Shown: positions 7,035 through 13,967, counted from the first letter of the stretch. The stretch is 14,822 bases of DNA from Clostridiales bacterium UBA7103 (GCA_002493305.1 DKYJ01000041.1:26816-41637), one strand, 5' to 3'. Numbers and translations are program-made. Notes: generated by a model from the letters alone, not told the origin.

Positions 7035-7892
7035 ATGGCAAGCACCCATGCCATCAAAGCGCGAATAAAAGGCGTCGAGAGCATACGCCAGATAACAAAA
7101 TCCATGAAGCTGGTGGCTGCCTCCAAGCTGCGCCGCGTGCAGGAGGCCAGAGGCTCCCTCGTTACCATGGCGGAAAAGAGCCGCCGTGCCCTTGAGGATG
7201 TGTGCCGCGGCGCGAAGCCGGACAACCCTTTTCTGACTCCCAGAGCAGAGAAAAAGCGGGTGTGCTTCGTGCTTTTCGTGGGCAACAGGGGACTGTGCGG
7301 CGTGTATAACAGCGCAGTGCTCAAGTTCGCGGAGGAGCTGCTTAACCGCTGCGCGGAGGAGCATTTTCTCGTCATCTGCGGCAGTTGGGGCCAAGATTTG
7401 ATAGAGGGGACGGGCGTCAATGTCCGCCGCCGGTTTTCGGAGCTTAACGATATGCCGAGCGCCCGGGACGCAGAGGAGCTGACCGAGTATCTCAAGCAGC
7501 TCTATCTGAGCGGTGAGGCTGACGAGATAGTGATGGTCTATCAGAAATATCACACTGTCATGCGCCAGAAGCCGGAAGCTCTTGTCCTTTTCCCAATCAC
7601 AGTTGAAGCCGGCGGGGAGAAGCACGGCGCCGAGGAGTATATCTACGAGCCGGATAAAGAGAGTGTGCTGGAGGCCCTTGTGGAGCTGTATGTTTCCAGC
7701 AATGTGTTTTCCGTTATGCTGGATGCCCGCACGGGAGAGCACGCCGCCAGAATGACCTCCATGAATTCCGCTGCGGAGAGCTCCGAGGAGATGCTGGAGC
7801 AGCTGCGCCTTGAGCTTAACCACGCCAGACAGGCGGCCATCACCACGGAGATATCCGAAATAGTCGGCGGGGCGCAAGCCCTCGGCAAATGA
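7035..7892 (+). CDS. atpG: F-type ATP synthase F1 subunit gamma
   Basis: This 285-residue protein is the central rotor shaft, with the usual family length. The conserved N-terminal helix is clear (IKARIKGVESIRQITKSMKL, residues 6-25), as is the C-terminal helix ending ITTEISEIVGGAQAL. The central Rossmann-like region includes FVGNRGLCGVYN. A Shine-Dalgarno stretch (GGGGAGGTG, 7017-7025) precedes the ATG. The gap to the upstream fused alpha gene is 117 bases and carries a palindromic element, which is long for an atp operon. A 134-base gap with hairpins follows. Confidence 0.95.
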   Translation: MASTHAIKARIKGVESIRQITKSMKLVAASKLRRVQEARGSLVTMAEKSRRALEDVCRGAKPDNPFLTPRAEKKRVCFVLFVGNRGLCGVYNSAVLKFAEELLNRCAEEHFLVICGSWGQDLIEGTGVNVRRRFSELNDMPSARDAEELTEYLKQLYLSGEADEIVMVYQKYHTVMRQKPEALVLFPITVEAGGEKHGAEEYIYEPDKESVLEALVELYVSSNVFSVMLDARTGEHAARMTSMNSAAESSEEMLEQLRLELNHARQAAITTEISEIVGGAQALGK

Positions 7893-7907
7893 AAAGAAAA
7901 CCGCTCC

Positions 7908-8012
7908 GTTTCCGCCAGACATGGCGAAAACTGCGCTAATTTCATTCCATTTGCATACCCGCTGAAGCGGGATAAGAAGAAATATTCCTTTTTGTGCTGC
8001 CCGGTAGCAGCA
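7908..8012 (+). other. Structured leader between atpG and atpD (three hairpins)
   Basis: Three inverted repeats lie in the 134-base gap. The first is GTTTCCGCC (7908-7916) with GGCGAAAAC (7923-7931), which has one mismatch. The second is CCCGC-TGAA-GCGGG (7958-7971). The third is TGCTGC (7995-8000) with GCAGCA (8007-8012), ending five bases before the GGAG site of atpD. None is followed by a T-run. They may influence mRNA processing or beta-subunit translation; no riboswitch class is recognised. Confidence 0.4.
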
Positions 8013-8026
8013 GAATGGAGATCAAT

Positions 8027-9406
8027 ATGGAAAAAGGAATCGTCAAAAGAGTCATAGGCTCCGTCGTGGACGTTCAGTTCCCCGAGGGATCCCTGCCCGA
8101 AATATATGATGCGGTAGTCATAGACCTGCCAGACCGTTCCATCACGCTTGAGGTGGAGCAGCAGCTGGGAAACCTCACTGTGCGCTGCATCGCCCTCGCC
8201 TCGACTGACGGCGTGTCCCTGGGCTGCCCCGTGACCAATACAGGCGCACCTATTACCATGCCTGTGGGCGAGGCAACCCTTGGCAGAATGTTCAATGTCC
8301 TTGGCGAGCCCATTGACGAAAAAGGCCCGGTGAACGCGGCCGAGCGCCTGCCCATACACAGGAGCGACCCACCCTTTACCGATGTCCTCCCCGCAACGGA
8401 GCTTCTGGAGACAGGCATTAAGGTCGTCGACCTTATGGCCCCCTATTCAAGGGGCGGAAAGATCGGCCTTTTCGGCGGCGCGGGCGTGGGCAAGACGGTG
8501 CTTATCATGGAGCTTATCCGCAACATCGCCTATGAGCACGGCGGATACTCTGTTTTTGCCGGTGTGGGCGAGCGCAGCCGTGAGGGGAACGACCTCTGGA
8601 ACGAGATGACCGAGTCCGGCGTTATCAACAAGACGGCTCTTGTCTTCGGCCAGATGAACGAGCCGCCTGGAGCGAGGCTGCGCGTGCCACTGTCAGGGCT
8701 TACGATTGCGGAGAACTTCCGCGATGAGAGCGGACAGGATGTGCTGCTGTTTATCGACAATATATTCAGGTTCACTCAGGCAGGCTCCGAGGTTTCGGCT
8801 CTGCTTGGGCGTATGCCCTCCGCCGTCGGCTATCAGCCTACTCTGGCCACCGAGATGGGCAACCTTCAGGAGCGCATAACCTCCACGAGAAACGGCTCCG
8901 TCACCTCCGTGCAGGCTGTGTATGTCCCGGCGGACGATTTGACAGACCCGGCCCCGGCCACAGTTTTCGCCCATCTGGACGCTACAACAGTGCTTTCCCG
9001 CGCCATTTCGGAGCTGGGCATTTACCCGGCGGTTGACCCGTTGGAGTCTACCTCCCGTATTTTGCAGGCGGATATTCTGGGCAAGGCCCACTATGACACT
9101 GCCCGCGCTGTGCAGGCCATACTGGAGAAATACCGCCAGCTTCAGGACATTATCGCCGTTCTCGGTGTGGACGAGCTGAGCCGCGAGGATAAGACCGTTG
9201 TGGCCCGCGCCCGCCGTATCCAGAGATTTTTGTCTCAGCCATTCCATGTGGCGGAGAACTTTACCGGCATGGAGGGCAGATATGTGCCTCTCAGTGAGAC
9301 AATAAAAGGCTTTCAGGCCATTCTGGGCGGCGAGGTTGACAATGTGCCTGAGCAGGACTTCCTGCTCTGCGGCACTATCGACGAGGTCATAGCAAAGAGA
9401 AGCTGA
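8027..9406 (+). CDS. atpD: F-type ATP synthase F1 catalytic subunit beta
   Basis: The 459-residue product carries all the catalytic landmarks of the beta subunit. These are the Walker A motif GGAGVGKT at residues 150-157, the catalytic glutamate Glu182 in GERSREGND, the Walker B region DVLLFIDNIFR, and the DELSEED-loop equivalent DELSRED at 382-388. The ATG at 8027 is chosen because GGAG at 8017-8020 lies six bases upstream and MEKGIVKRVIGSVVDVQF is the family N-terminus; in-frame starts at 7994 (non-ATG) and 8015 would add non-conserved residues. The catalytic apparatus appears intact, so the enzyme should be functional despite the odd stator. Epsilon follows after 12 bases. Confidence 0.97.
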   Translation: MEKGIVKRVIGSVVDVQFPEGSLPEIYDAVVIDLPDRSITLEVEQQLGNLTVRCIALASTDGVSLGCPVTNTGAPITMPVGEATLGRMFNVLGEPIDEKGPVNAAERLPIHRSDPPFTDVLPATELLETGIKVVDLMAPYSRGGKIGLFGGAGVGKTVLIMELIRNIAYEHGGYSVFAGVGERSREGNDLWNEMTESGVINKTALVFGQMNEPPGARLRVPLSGLTIAENFRDESGQDVLLFIDNIFRFTQAGSEVSALLGRMPSAVGYQPTLATEMGNLQERITSTRNGSVTSVQAVYVPADDLTDPAPATVFAHLDATTVLSRAISELGIYPAVDPLESTSRILQADILGKAHYDTARAVQAILEKYRQLQDIIAVLGVDELSREDKTVVARARRIQRFLSQPFHVAENFTGMEGRYVPLSETIKGFQAILGGEVDNVPEQDFLLCGTIDEVIAKRS

Positions 9407-9418
9407 GGGGGAGCAGGC

Positions 9419-9691
9419 ATGAATAAAATACACCTGAGCCTTGTCACATCTGACGGCGCCTCTTTCGATGGGGCGGTCAGCTATGTGAATATACCCACTG
9501 CTGCCGGTTCCGTCGGGGTGCTGGCGGGTCACGCCTCTATGCTCTGCGCCGTTAAAAAGGGTGCGTTGCTCTATCGCTGCGAGGACGGCCCCATGCAGAC
9601 TGTCATGGTTGGGGACGGTATTGCCAACGTGAACCATAACGAGGTCACGCTGCTGGTATCAGCCGTGCAGACCGCGGAAGAAAATAATTGA
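9419..9691 (+). CDS. atpC: F-type ATP synthase F1 subunit epsilon, beta-sandwich domain only
   Basis: The 90-residue protein contains the N-terminal epsilon domain (VTSDGASFDGAVSYVNIPT, then GSVGVLAGHASMLCAVKKG) and stops at about the end of the beta-sandwich. The two-helix C-terminal domain (~45 residues) that can block rotation in E. coli and Bacillus is missing. The stop codon is followed at once by a terminator, so there is no room for a lost 3' part and no sign of a recent frameshift. The remaining domain is enough to couple gamma to the c ring. A GGGGGAG site directly upstream of the ATG supports the start. Confidence 0.92.
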   Translation: MNKIHLSLVTSDGASFDGAVSYVNIPTAAGSVGVLAGHASMLCAVKKGALLYRCEDGPMQTVMVGDGIANVNHNEVTLLVSAVQTAEENN

Positions 9692-9695
9692 AAGC

Positions 9696-9722
9696 ACAGC
9701 CGCCGGATTTTCCGGCGGCTGT
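9696..9722 (+). terminator. Intrinsic terminator of the atp operon
   Basis: ACAGCCGCCGG (9696-9706) pairs perfectly with CCGGCGGCTGT (9712-9722) around a five-base loop (ATTTT). The stem begins five bases after the epsilon stop. The tail (CGTATTGTTTG) is only moderately T-rich, but the 11-bp GC-rich stem and position make this a convincing operon end. Confidence 0.8.
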
Positions 9723-9972
9723 CGTATTGTTTGTCGAAAAATCTATACTGCGATGAAAAAACAGACACAAAATCCTGTGACGTAGAATTTTTGTTGCATT
9801 TTGACAAAAGTACGTCAAGCCTGCTTTCGTGCAGACCGCCAAATTGCCACAAAAATAACAGATATTATTTGAATATTAGATGCAAAAAATCTGAGGTACC
9901 CGCAGTTTTGCATTAAAATAAATGAGAAAGAATAAAAAGTTCGTCAAATTGCAACTTAAATTACTTTCAATA
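9723..9972. other. AT-rich non-coding stretch between the atp operon and the P-loop ATPase gene
   Basis: No reading frame with a plausible start signal or recognisable protein is seen here on either strand. The one structured element is ATGCAAAA (9880-9887) with TTTTGCAT (9906-9913), an 8-base inverted repeat with an 18-base loop. Base composition is clearly more AT-rich than the flanking genes. It is probably an upstream regulatory region for the gene at 10070, and an unrecognised small RNA cannot be excluded. Confidence 0.5.
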
Positions 9973-9994
9973 CCGTCAAAATGTTCATTGACGG
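9973..9994 (+). promoter_or_regulatory. Candidate operator palindrome overlapping the -35 box
   Basis: CCGTCAA (9973-9979) and TTGACGG (9988-9994) are perfect inverted copies separated by eight bases, and the right half contains the -35 hexamer of the promoter at 9988-10016. Further GTCAAA half-sites occur at 9943-9948 and 10002-10007. A dimeric repressor bound here would block RNA polymerase. The regulator is unknown. Confidence 0.4.
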
Positions 9995-10016
9995 AGCTTT
10001 GGTCAAATGGTACAAT
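9988..10016 (+). promoter_or_regulatory. Predicted sigma-A promoter of the P-loop ATPase gene, possibly also the oxidoreductase cluster
   Basis: TTGACG (9988-9993) and TACAAT (10011-10016) are separated by 17 bases, each one mismatch from consensus. Transcription would begin near 10023, about 47 bases before the chosen ATG at 10070. Confidence 0.7.
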
Positions 10017-10069
10017 AAATTCGTATGAAGGGCGGTATGGCGTTCCGCTTTGCCGCAAGAGGTGAACAG

Positions 10070-10780
10070 ATGAAAAAAGTTTTTGTGCTTATTGGCAACT
10101 ATGGCAGCGGTAAGACTGAGATCGCGCTGAATTTCGCCATAAATGCCGCTAGGACCGGCGCCCGGACAGAGCTGCTGGATCTGGACATGGTCAATACATA
10201 TTTCCGCCTGACCGAGCGCGGCAAGATGACAGAGATGAAGGAGATACGCCTTGTATCACCGAACTACGCCTGCTCAGGCATTGAGACTCTGTCCCTCCCG
10301 GCGGAGGTACATTCCGCATTTGATATGGACTGGGACAATGTTATTTTTGACGCCGGCGGAGACGCTGTGGGTGCCACGGCGCTGGGCCGTTTTCATCAGG
10401 ATTTTCAGGCGCTTGAGCCCGGTGCGCTTCAGGTTTTGAACGTGGTCAATATCCGCCGTCCTCTGGCGGGCACCGTGGAGAAGATAATCCACCTCCAGCA
10501 GGAAATGGAGATCCATTCAAGGCTCAAGATCACCGGCATGATAAACAACACAAACCTTGCCCAGATGACCGGGCCGGATGAGCTGCGCGACGGGTATGAG
10601 ATGATAAAGCAGGTCTCCGAGATCACCGGTACCCCAGTGCTCTATACTACCGGGCGTAAGGAGCTGCTGGATCAGTTCTTAGCCGAGGGGCACGATCCCA
10701 GATATATAGGCACACCCCTTCCCATAGATACCTATATGCACCGCGACTGGGACAGCTGGATAAAGGGGCTGTGTGATTAA
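10070..10780 (+). CDS. P-loop ATPase of the MinD/CobQ-like type, unknown function, upstream of the 2-oxoacid oxidoreductase genes
   Basis: The 236-residue protein starts with a Walker A motif (GNYGSGKT, residues 9-16), followed by DLDMVNTYFR (37-46) and a Walker B-like FDAGGD (93-98). This order resembles SIMIBI-class P-loop ATPases (MinD/ParA/CobQ relatives and GPN-like proteins), although the deviant KGG Walker A of MinD is absent. No membrane segment or metal-binding cysteine cluster is evident. The ATG at 10070 is preferred because AGAGGTGA lies just upstream and the P-loop strand begins at once; an in-frame ATG at 10025 sits too close to the predicted transcription start and would add a non-conserved 15-residue tail. 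Its position directly before a ferredoxin and 2-oxoacid oxidoreductase set suggests a role linked to that enzyme, such as assembly or regulation. This is inference only. Confidence 0.75.
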   Translation: MKKVFVLIGNYGSGKTEIALNFAINAARTGARTELLDLDMVNTYFRLTERGKMTEMKEIRLVSPNYACSGIETLSLPAEVHSAFDMDWDNVIFDAGGDAVGATALGRFHQDFQALEPGALQVLNVVNIRRPLAGTVEKIIHLQQEMEIHSRLKITGMINNTNLAQMTGPDELRDGYEMIKQVSEITGTPVLYTTGRKELLDQFLAEGHDPRYIGTPLPIDTYMHRDWDSWIKGLCD

Positions 10781-10788
10781 GCGTTTCC

Positions 10789-10805
10789 CCGCGCAACGCG
10801 GTTTT
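10789..10805 (+). terminator. Weak intrinsic terminator or attenuator after the P-loop ATPase gene
   Basis: CCGCG (10789-10793), loop CAA, CGCGG (10797-10801), followed by TTTT. The stem is only five base pairs, so read-through into the oxidoreductase cluster is likely. Confidence 0.35.
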
Positions 10806-10830
10806 AATAAGTGAGCGAAAACATTATAAA
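10802..10830 (+). promoter_or_regulatory. Weak promoter candidate before the oxidoreductase cluster
   Basis: TATAAA (10825-10830) is a fair -10 box, but the hexamer 17 bases upstream (TTTTAA, 10802-10807) is a poor -35. It would place a start near 10837, before the ferredoxin ATG at 10864. Co-transcription from the promoter at 9988 is an alternative. Confidence 0.25.
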
Positions 10831-10863
10831 AATGCAAAATCAATGTAGAAAAGAGGTAAAATC

Positions 10864-11073
10864 ATGGTAAAGGTGACAATCAATGAGCTTGTCTGCAAAG
10901 GCTGCGGTCTGTGCGTGAGAGCATGCCCCAAAAACGTACTTGCCCTTTCCAAGACCAAGCTCAACGCAAAGGGCTACCACCCCGCAGAGGTTGTGGATCA
11001 GCCGGCGTGCATAGGCTGCGCTTCCTGTGCGCGTACCTGCCCCGATGTAGCGATCAGGATAGAAAAGGATTAA
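10864..11073 (+). CDS. 2x[4Fe-4S] ferredoxin, delta subunit of a 2-oxoacid:ferredoxin oxidoreductase
   Basis: The 69-residue protein contains two CX2CX2CX3CP clusters: Cys11, 14, 17, 21 and Cys49, 52, 55, 59. It should bind two [4Fe-4S] centres and pass electrons from the TPP subunit to external ferredoxin. Size and position match the KorD/VorD-type small subunit. AGAGG at 10852-10856 lies seven bases before the ATG. The alpha-subunit gene follows after 13 bases with its own strong Shine-Dalgarno site. The encoded complex is cytoplasmic. Confidence 0.92.
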   Translation: MVKVTINELVCKGCGLCVRACPKNVLALSKTKLNAKGYHPAEVVDQPACIGCASCARTCPDVAIRIEKD

Positions 11074-11086
11074 GGAGGAATAGAAA

Positions 11087-12166
11087 ATGGCATTGACTCT
11101 TATGAAGGGTAGCGAAGCTATCGCGGAGGCCGCCATTCGCGCAGGCGCCCGTTTCTTCTTCGGCTATCCTATCACCCCGCAGACGGAAATTCCCGAATAC
11201 ATGTCCGCTCGTATGCCCGAAGTCGGCGGCTGCTTCCTTCAGGCCGAGAGCGAGGTTGCAGCGATCAACATGGTTTACGGCGCTGCCGGTACCGGCGCGC
11301 GTGTTATCACCTCTTCTTCCAGCCCCGGAGTCAGCCTTAAGCAGGAGGGTATCTCCTACTGCGCGGGCGCTCAGCTGCCCTGCGTTATTCTCAACGTCAT
11401 GCGCGGCGGCCCCGGCCTCGGCAACATTCAGGCCTCTCAGGCTGACTATTTCCAGGGCGTCAAGGGCGGCGGCAACGGCGACTATCACCTGCTGACCTAC
11501 GCTCCCTCCTCCGTGCAGGAAGCTATTGATATCATGATGTTCGCCTTTGAAAAGGCTGAGAAGTATCGTATGCCCGTTCTGTTCCTGGCCGACGGTATTA
11601 TCGCCCAGATGATGGAGCCCGTTGAGATGCCCGAGATGGTGGACTTCAAGGTCGACCCCGAGAAGAAGCCTTGGGCCTGCACCGGCTGGAAGCCCGGCGA
11701 CGATCCCGCCAAGCGCGGCGTTATCAACTCCATTTACATCAACACTGAGGATCTGGCAGTACATAACGAGCACCTTCAGGCCGTCTATGCCGAGGCGAGA
11801 GCCAACGAGCAGATGTGGGAGAACTACAAGACCGACGACGCGGAGTTTATAATCACCGCCTTTGGTACTGTCGCCCGTATAGCCAAGACCGCTATCGACG
11901 AGCTGCGCGAGGAAGGCGTCAAGGTCGGCCTGTTCCGTCCCATTTCCGTATGGCCCTTCCCCTATGATGCTCTTAAGGATGCCGCTTGCCGCGAGAGCGT
12001 GAAGGGCATTCTGGATGTGGAGATCAACGAAGGCCAGATGCTTGAGGATGTTAAGCTCGCCGTCAACGGCGGCAAGCCCATCGACTTCCTGGGTCACTGC
12101 GGCAGCCAGTTCACCACCACCGATGAGATCAAGAACAAGATCCTCGAAATGAAGGAGGGCAAATAA
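11087..12166 (+). CDS. vorB: 2-oxoacid:ferredoxin oxidoreductase alpha subunit, VorB-type
   Basis: The 359-residue protein opens with MALTLMKGSEAIAEAAIRAG and carries FFGYPITPQTEIPEYM, then ESEVAAINMVYGAAGTGAR and SSSSPGVSLKQEG. These are the typical pyrimidine-binding-domain sequences of the POR/KOR/VOR alpha subunit. With its neighbours it converts a 2-oxoacid, CoA and oxidised ferredoxin to acyl-CoA, CO2 and reduced ferredoxin. Proteins like this in Clostridia are commonly annotated VorB (3-methyl-2-oxobutanoate, i.e. branched-chain keto acids), but the sequence does not exclude 2-oxoglutarate (KorA). GGAGG at 11074-11078 gives an eight-base spacing. Codons are strongly biased to C-ending forms, as in highly expressed genes. 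Confidence 0.88.
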   Translation: MALTLMKGSEAIAEAAIRAGARFFFGYPITPQTEIPEYMSARMPEVGGCFLQAESEVAAINMVYGAAGTGARVITSSSSPGVSLKQEGISYCAGAQLPCVILNVMRGGPGLGNIQASQADYFQGVKGGGNGDYHLLTYAPSSVQEAIDIMMFAFEKAEKYRMPVLFLADGIIAQMMEPVEMPEMVDFKVDPEKKPWACTGWKPGDDPAKRGVINSIYINTEDLAVHNEHLQAVYAEARANEQMWENYKTDDAEFIITAFGTVARIAKTAIDELREEGVKVGLFRPISVWPFPYDALKDAACRESVKGILDVEINEGQMLEDVKLAVNGGKPIDFLGHCGSQFTTTDEIKNKILEMKEGK

Positions 12167-12913
12167 ATGTCTGTTGTATTTGAAAAGACAAAGCTGCTGG
12201 CCGATAAGCAGTTCCATTACTGCCCCGGCTGCAACCATGGCATAATCCACCGCCTTGTGGCCGAAGTTATCGACGAGATGAATCTCAACGGTAATGTGCT
12301 GGGCGTTGCACCTGTCGGCTGCTCCGTTTTCGCCTATGATTACTTCAACTGCGATATGTACGAGGCTGCCCATGGCCGCGCTCCCGCTGTGGCCACCGGC
12401 GCAAAGCGCGCAAAGCCCGACACCATGGTCTTTACCTATCAGGGCGACGGCGACCTTGCCTCTATCGGTACCGCTGAAATAGTCCACGCTGCTCACCGCG
12501 GCGAGAAGTTCGTCACCATCTTCGTCAACAACGCTATCTACGGTATGACCGGCGGCCAGATGGCTCCCACCACGCTGGTGGGTCAGAAGACCACCACCTC
12601 TCCCTACGGCCGTGACGAGGCCTGGTGCGGCGCACCCATCAAGGTGTCCGAGATGCTGGCGCAGATCCCCGGCTCTTACTACATTGAGCGCTGCGCTGTG
12701 AACAACAACGCAAATATCCTCAAGACCAAGAAGGCTATCAAGAAGGCATTCCAGTACCAGAAGGAAGGCAAGGGCTTCTGCATGATCGAGGTTCTGTCCA
12801 CCTGCCCCACCAACTGGGGTCTCAGCCCGGTTGAGGCAATGACATGGCTTGAAGAGAACATGATCCCCTACTATCCTCTGGGCGTGTATAAAGATAAGGG
12901 GGCTGCGGAATAA
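12167..12913 (+). CDS. 2-oxoacid:ferredoxin oxidoreductase beta subunit, TPP-binding
   Basis: The 248-residue protein has YCPGCNHG at residues 18-25, typical of KorB/VorA beta subunits. Its thiamine pyrophosphate-Mg site is GDGD at 93-96, followed about 26 residues later by NN (121-122) in FVNNAIYGMTGGQ. This subunit decarboxylates the 2-oxoacid on TPP. The start codon directly abuts the stop of the alpha gene, and its Shine-Dalgarno site (GGAGG, 12154-12158) lies within the last codons of that gene, so translation is coupled. Length is slightly below the ~270-290 of KorB enzymes. Substrate is unresolved between branched-chain keto acids and 2-oxoglutarate. Confidence 0.9.
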   Translation: MSVVFEKTKLLADKQFHYCPGCNHGIIHRLVAEVIDEMNLNGNVLGVAPVGCSVFAYDYFNCDMYEAAHGRAPAVATGAKRAKPDTMVFTYQGDGDLASIGTAEIVHAAHRGEKFVTIFVNNAIYGMTGGQMAPTTLVGQKTTTSPYGRDEAWCGAPIKVSEMLAQIPGSYYIERCAVNNNANILKTKKAIKKAFQYQKEGKGFCMIEVLSTCPTNWGLSPVEAMTWLEENMIPYYPLGVYKDKGAAE

Positions 12914-12915
12914 TT

Positions 12916-13455
12916 ATGATGAAACAGTTTATTTTTGCGGGTTTCGGCGGTCAGGGCATGCTCCTGATCGGCAAGTTCCTCGCCATGGCCTGCATGCTTG
13001 ACAACAAGCATGTCTCCTGGCTTCCCTCCTACGGCCCTGAGATGCGCGGCGGCACGGCTAACTGCTCCGTCATCGTCAGCGACACTGAGGTCGGTTCTCC
13101 CTTGGTCGATCAGGCGGACGTTATCGTTGCCATGAACCTGCCCTCTCTTGATAAATTCGAGAGCAAGGTAAAGCCCGGCGGCGTTCTTGTCATCAACAGC
13201 TCCATTATCGAGCGCAAGAGCACCCGTGATGATATCACCGTTGTCTACTGCGATGCCAACAAAATCGCTGAGGAAGTCGGCAACCCCAAGGGCGCAAACG
13301 TGGCGATCCTCGGCGCTCTGCTCGAGAAGTGCCCCATCGTCAGCGATGACAAAATGGCTGATGCTATCCGTATAGAGCTTGGCGAGCGTAAGCTCAGATT
13401 CCTTGAGGGCAATATGAAGGCTCTCGAGGCCGGCAAGCTGGCAGCAAGAGGCTAA
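12916..13455 (+). CDS. 2-oxoacid:ferredoxin oxidoreductase gamma subunit
   Basis: The 179-residue protein begins QFIFAGFGGQGMLLIGK, containing the GxGGQG motif of the gamma domain, and continues with SYGPEMRGGTANCSVIVSD. Both segments are diagnostic of the 2-oxoacid:acceptor oxidoreductase gamma family. The gene starts two bases after the TPP subunit stop; ATG at 12919 is an equally possible start, one codon shorter. It completes a separate-subunit enzyme (delta-alpha-beta-gamma order here). A bidirectional terminator follows 15 bases after the stop, so this is the last gene of the cluster. Confidence 0.92.
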   Translation: MMKQFIFAGFGGQGMLLIGKFLAMACMLDNKHVSWLPSYGPEMRGGTANCSVIVSDTEVGSPLVDQADVIVAMNLPSLDKFESKVKPGGVLVINSSIIERKSTRDDITVVYCDANKIAEEVGNPKGANVAILGALLEKCPIVSDDKMADAIRIELGERKLRFLEGNMKALEAGKLAARG

Positions 13456-13470
13456 TCAAAATCTTATAAC

Positions 13471-13502
13471 AAAAAAGCACAGGCTTTTGCCTGTGCTTTT
13501 TT
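13471..13502. terminator. Bidirectional intrinsic terminator between the oxidoreductase cluster and spoIIID
   Basis: AAAAAAGCACAGGC (13471-13484) pairs perfectly with GCCTGTGCTTTTTT (13489-13502) around a TTTT loop. The GC-rich core is flanked by A-runs and T-runs on both strands, so it should stop transcription from both converging genes. Confidence 0.92.
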
Positions 13503-13513
13503 CGGTTTAGGAT

Positions 13514-13762
13514 TTACTCTCCTTTGTACTTTCGCCGGGTCGCCATGCCGCCGCGGATATGGCGCTCCGCCTTATTTAAGTCCAGCAGCACCCGCACCTG
13601 TTTATACAGCGCGGGCTTTACATGGGGCAGCCGCTCTGTCAGATCCTTGTGTACGGTGGATTTGGATATGCCAAACTGCGCGGCGGCGGCGCGGACAGTG
13701 GCGCTGTTTTCAATTATGTATTCCGCCAATTCACAGGCGCGTTCTTCAATGTTGGTATGCAC
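13514..13762 (-). CDS. spoIIID: Sporulation transcriptional regulator SpoIIID
   Basis: The 82-residue protein closely resembles Bacillus SpoIIID. A helix-turn-helix runs about residues 22-43, containing QFGISKSTVHKDLTERLP, followed by the basic tail RHIRGGMATRRKYKGE. SpoIIID is a small DNA-binding switch protein active in the mother cell during sporulation, after sigma-E and before sigma-K. The GTG at 13762 is chosen because it aligns VHTNIEER with the Bacillus MHDYIKER start and has GGGAG eight bases upstream; an in-frame TTG at 13777 would add five residues that overlap that site. The gene is convergent with the oxidoreductase cluster. Its presence implies an endospore-forming lineage. Confidence 0.95.
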   Translation of the reverse strand: MHTNIEERACELAEYIIENSATVRAAAAQFGISKSTVHKDLTERLPHVKPALYKQVRVLLDLNKAERHIRGGMATRRKYKGE

Positions 13763-13820
13763 TTGAACCACTCCCAATCTCTTTTAAGCAAACGCTGAAT
13801 ATATAGCCGTTTACTTCTCC

Positions 13821-13845
13821 CGAAAAAGCCCGAACCGGCTTTTCG
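13821..13845 (-). other. Hairpin in the spoIIID leader
   Basis: CGAAAAAGCC (13821-13830) and GGCTTTTCG (13837-13845) pair with one bulged A around a six-base loop. It would lie in the 5' leader of the spoIIID transcript if the promoter at 13861-13889 is used. The U-run lies within the stem rather than after it, so it is at best a weak terminator-like structure. Confidence 0.3.
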
Positions 13846-13860
13846 CCTGTCATGTGCTTC

Positions 13861-13889
13861 ATTATATGAGCGCCGCGGCTCGTATATGA
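13861..13889 (-). promoter_or_regulatory. Sigma-E-type promoter of spoIIID
   Basis: Read on the minus strand, TCATATA (13889-13883) is followed after exactly 14 bases by CATATAAT (13868-13861). These agree closely with the Bacillus sigma-E elements as I know them (about TCATATT, 14 bases, CATACAAT). Bacillus spoIIID is transcribed by sigma-E, so sequence and context agree. The leader to the GTG would be about 90 bases. Confidence 0.65.
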
Positions 13890-13967
13890 GATATGCGCCC
13901 GAATCGGGGCGGGTGAGAAGGGGAGCAGCACCAAGCGGGGCGCTGTATAAAAAAACGACAGCTTGAC

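Noticed and set aside
7995..8012. Riboswitch before atpD
   Set aside because: The hairpins are simple and isolated. No known aptamer core sequence was recognised, so only a structured leader is claimed.
9731..9916. Small 61-codon frame after the atp terminator
   Set aside because: It starts at a TTG without a ribosome-binding site, shows no protein-like pattern and lies in AT-rich regulatory sequence.
11054..12496. Minus-strand frame of 480 codons opposite the oxidoreductase genes
   Set aside because: It results from the strong codon bias of the plus-strand genes, spans three real genes and carries no known motif.
13763..13777. TTG start five codons upstream for spoIIID
   Set aside because: It overlaps the GGGAG site, and the GTG at 13762 aligns exactly with the start of Bacillus SpoIIID.
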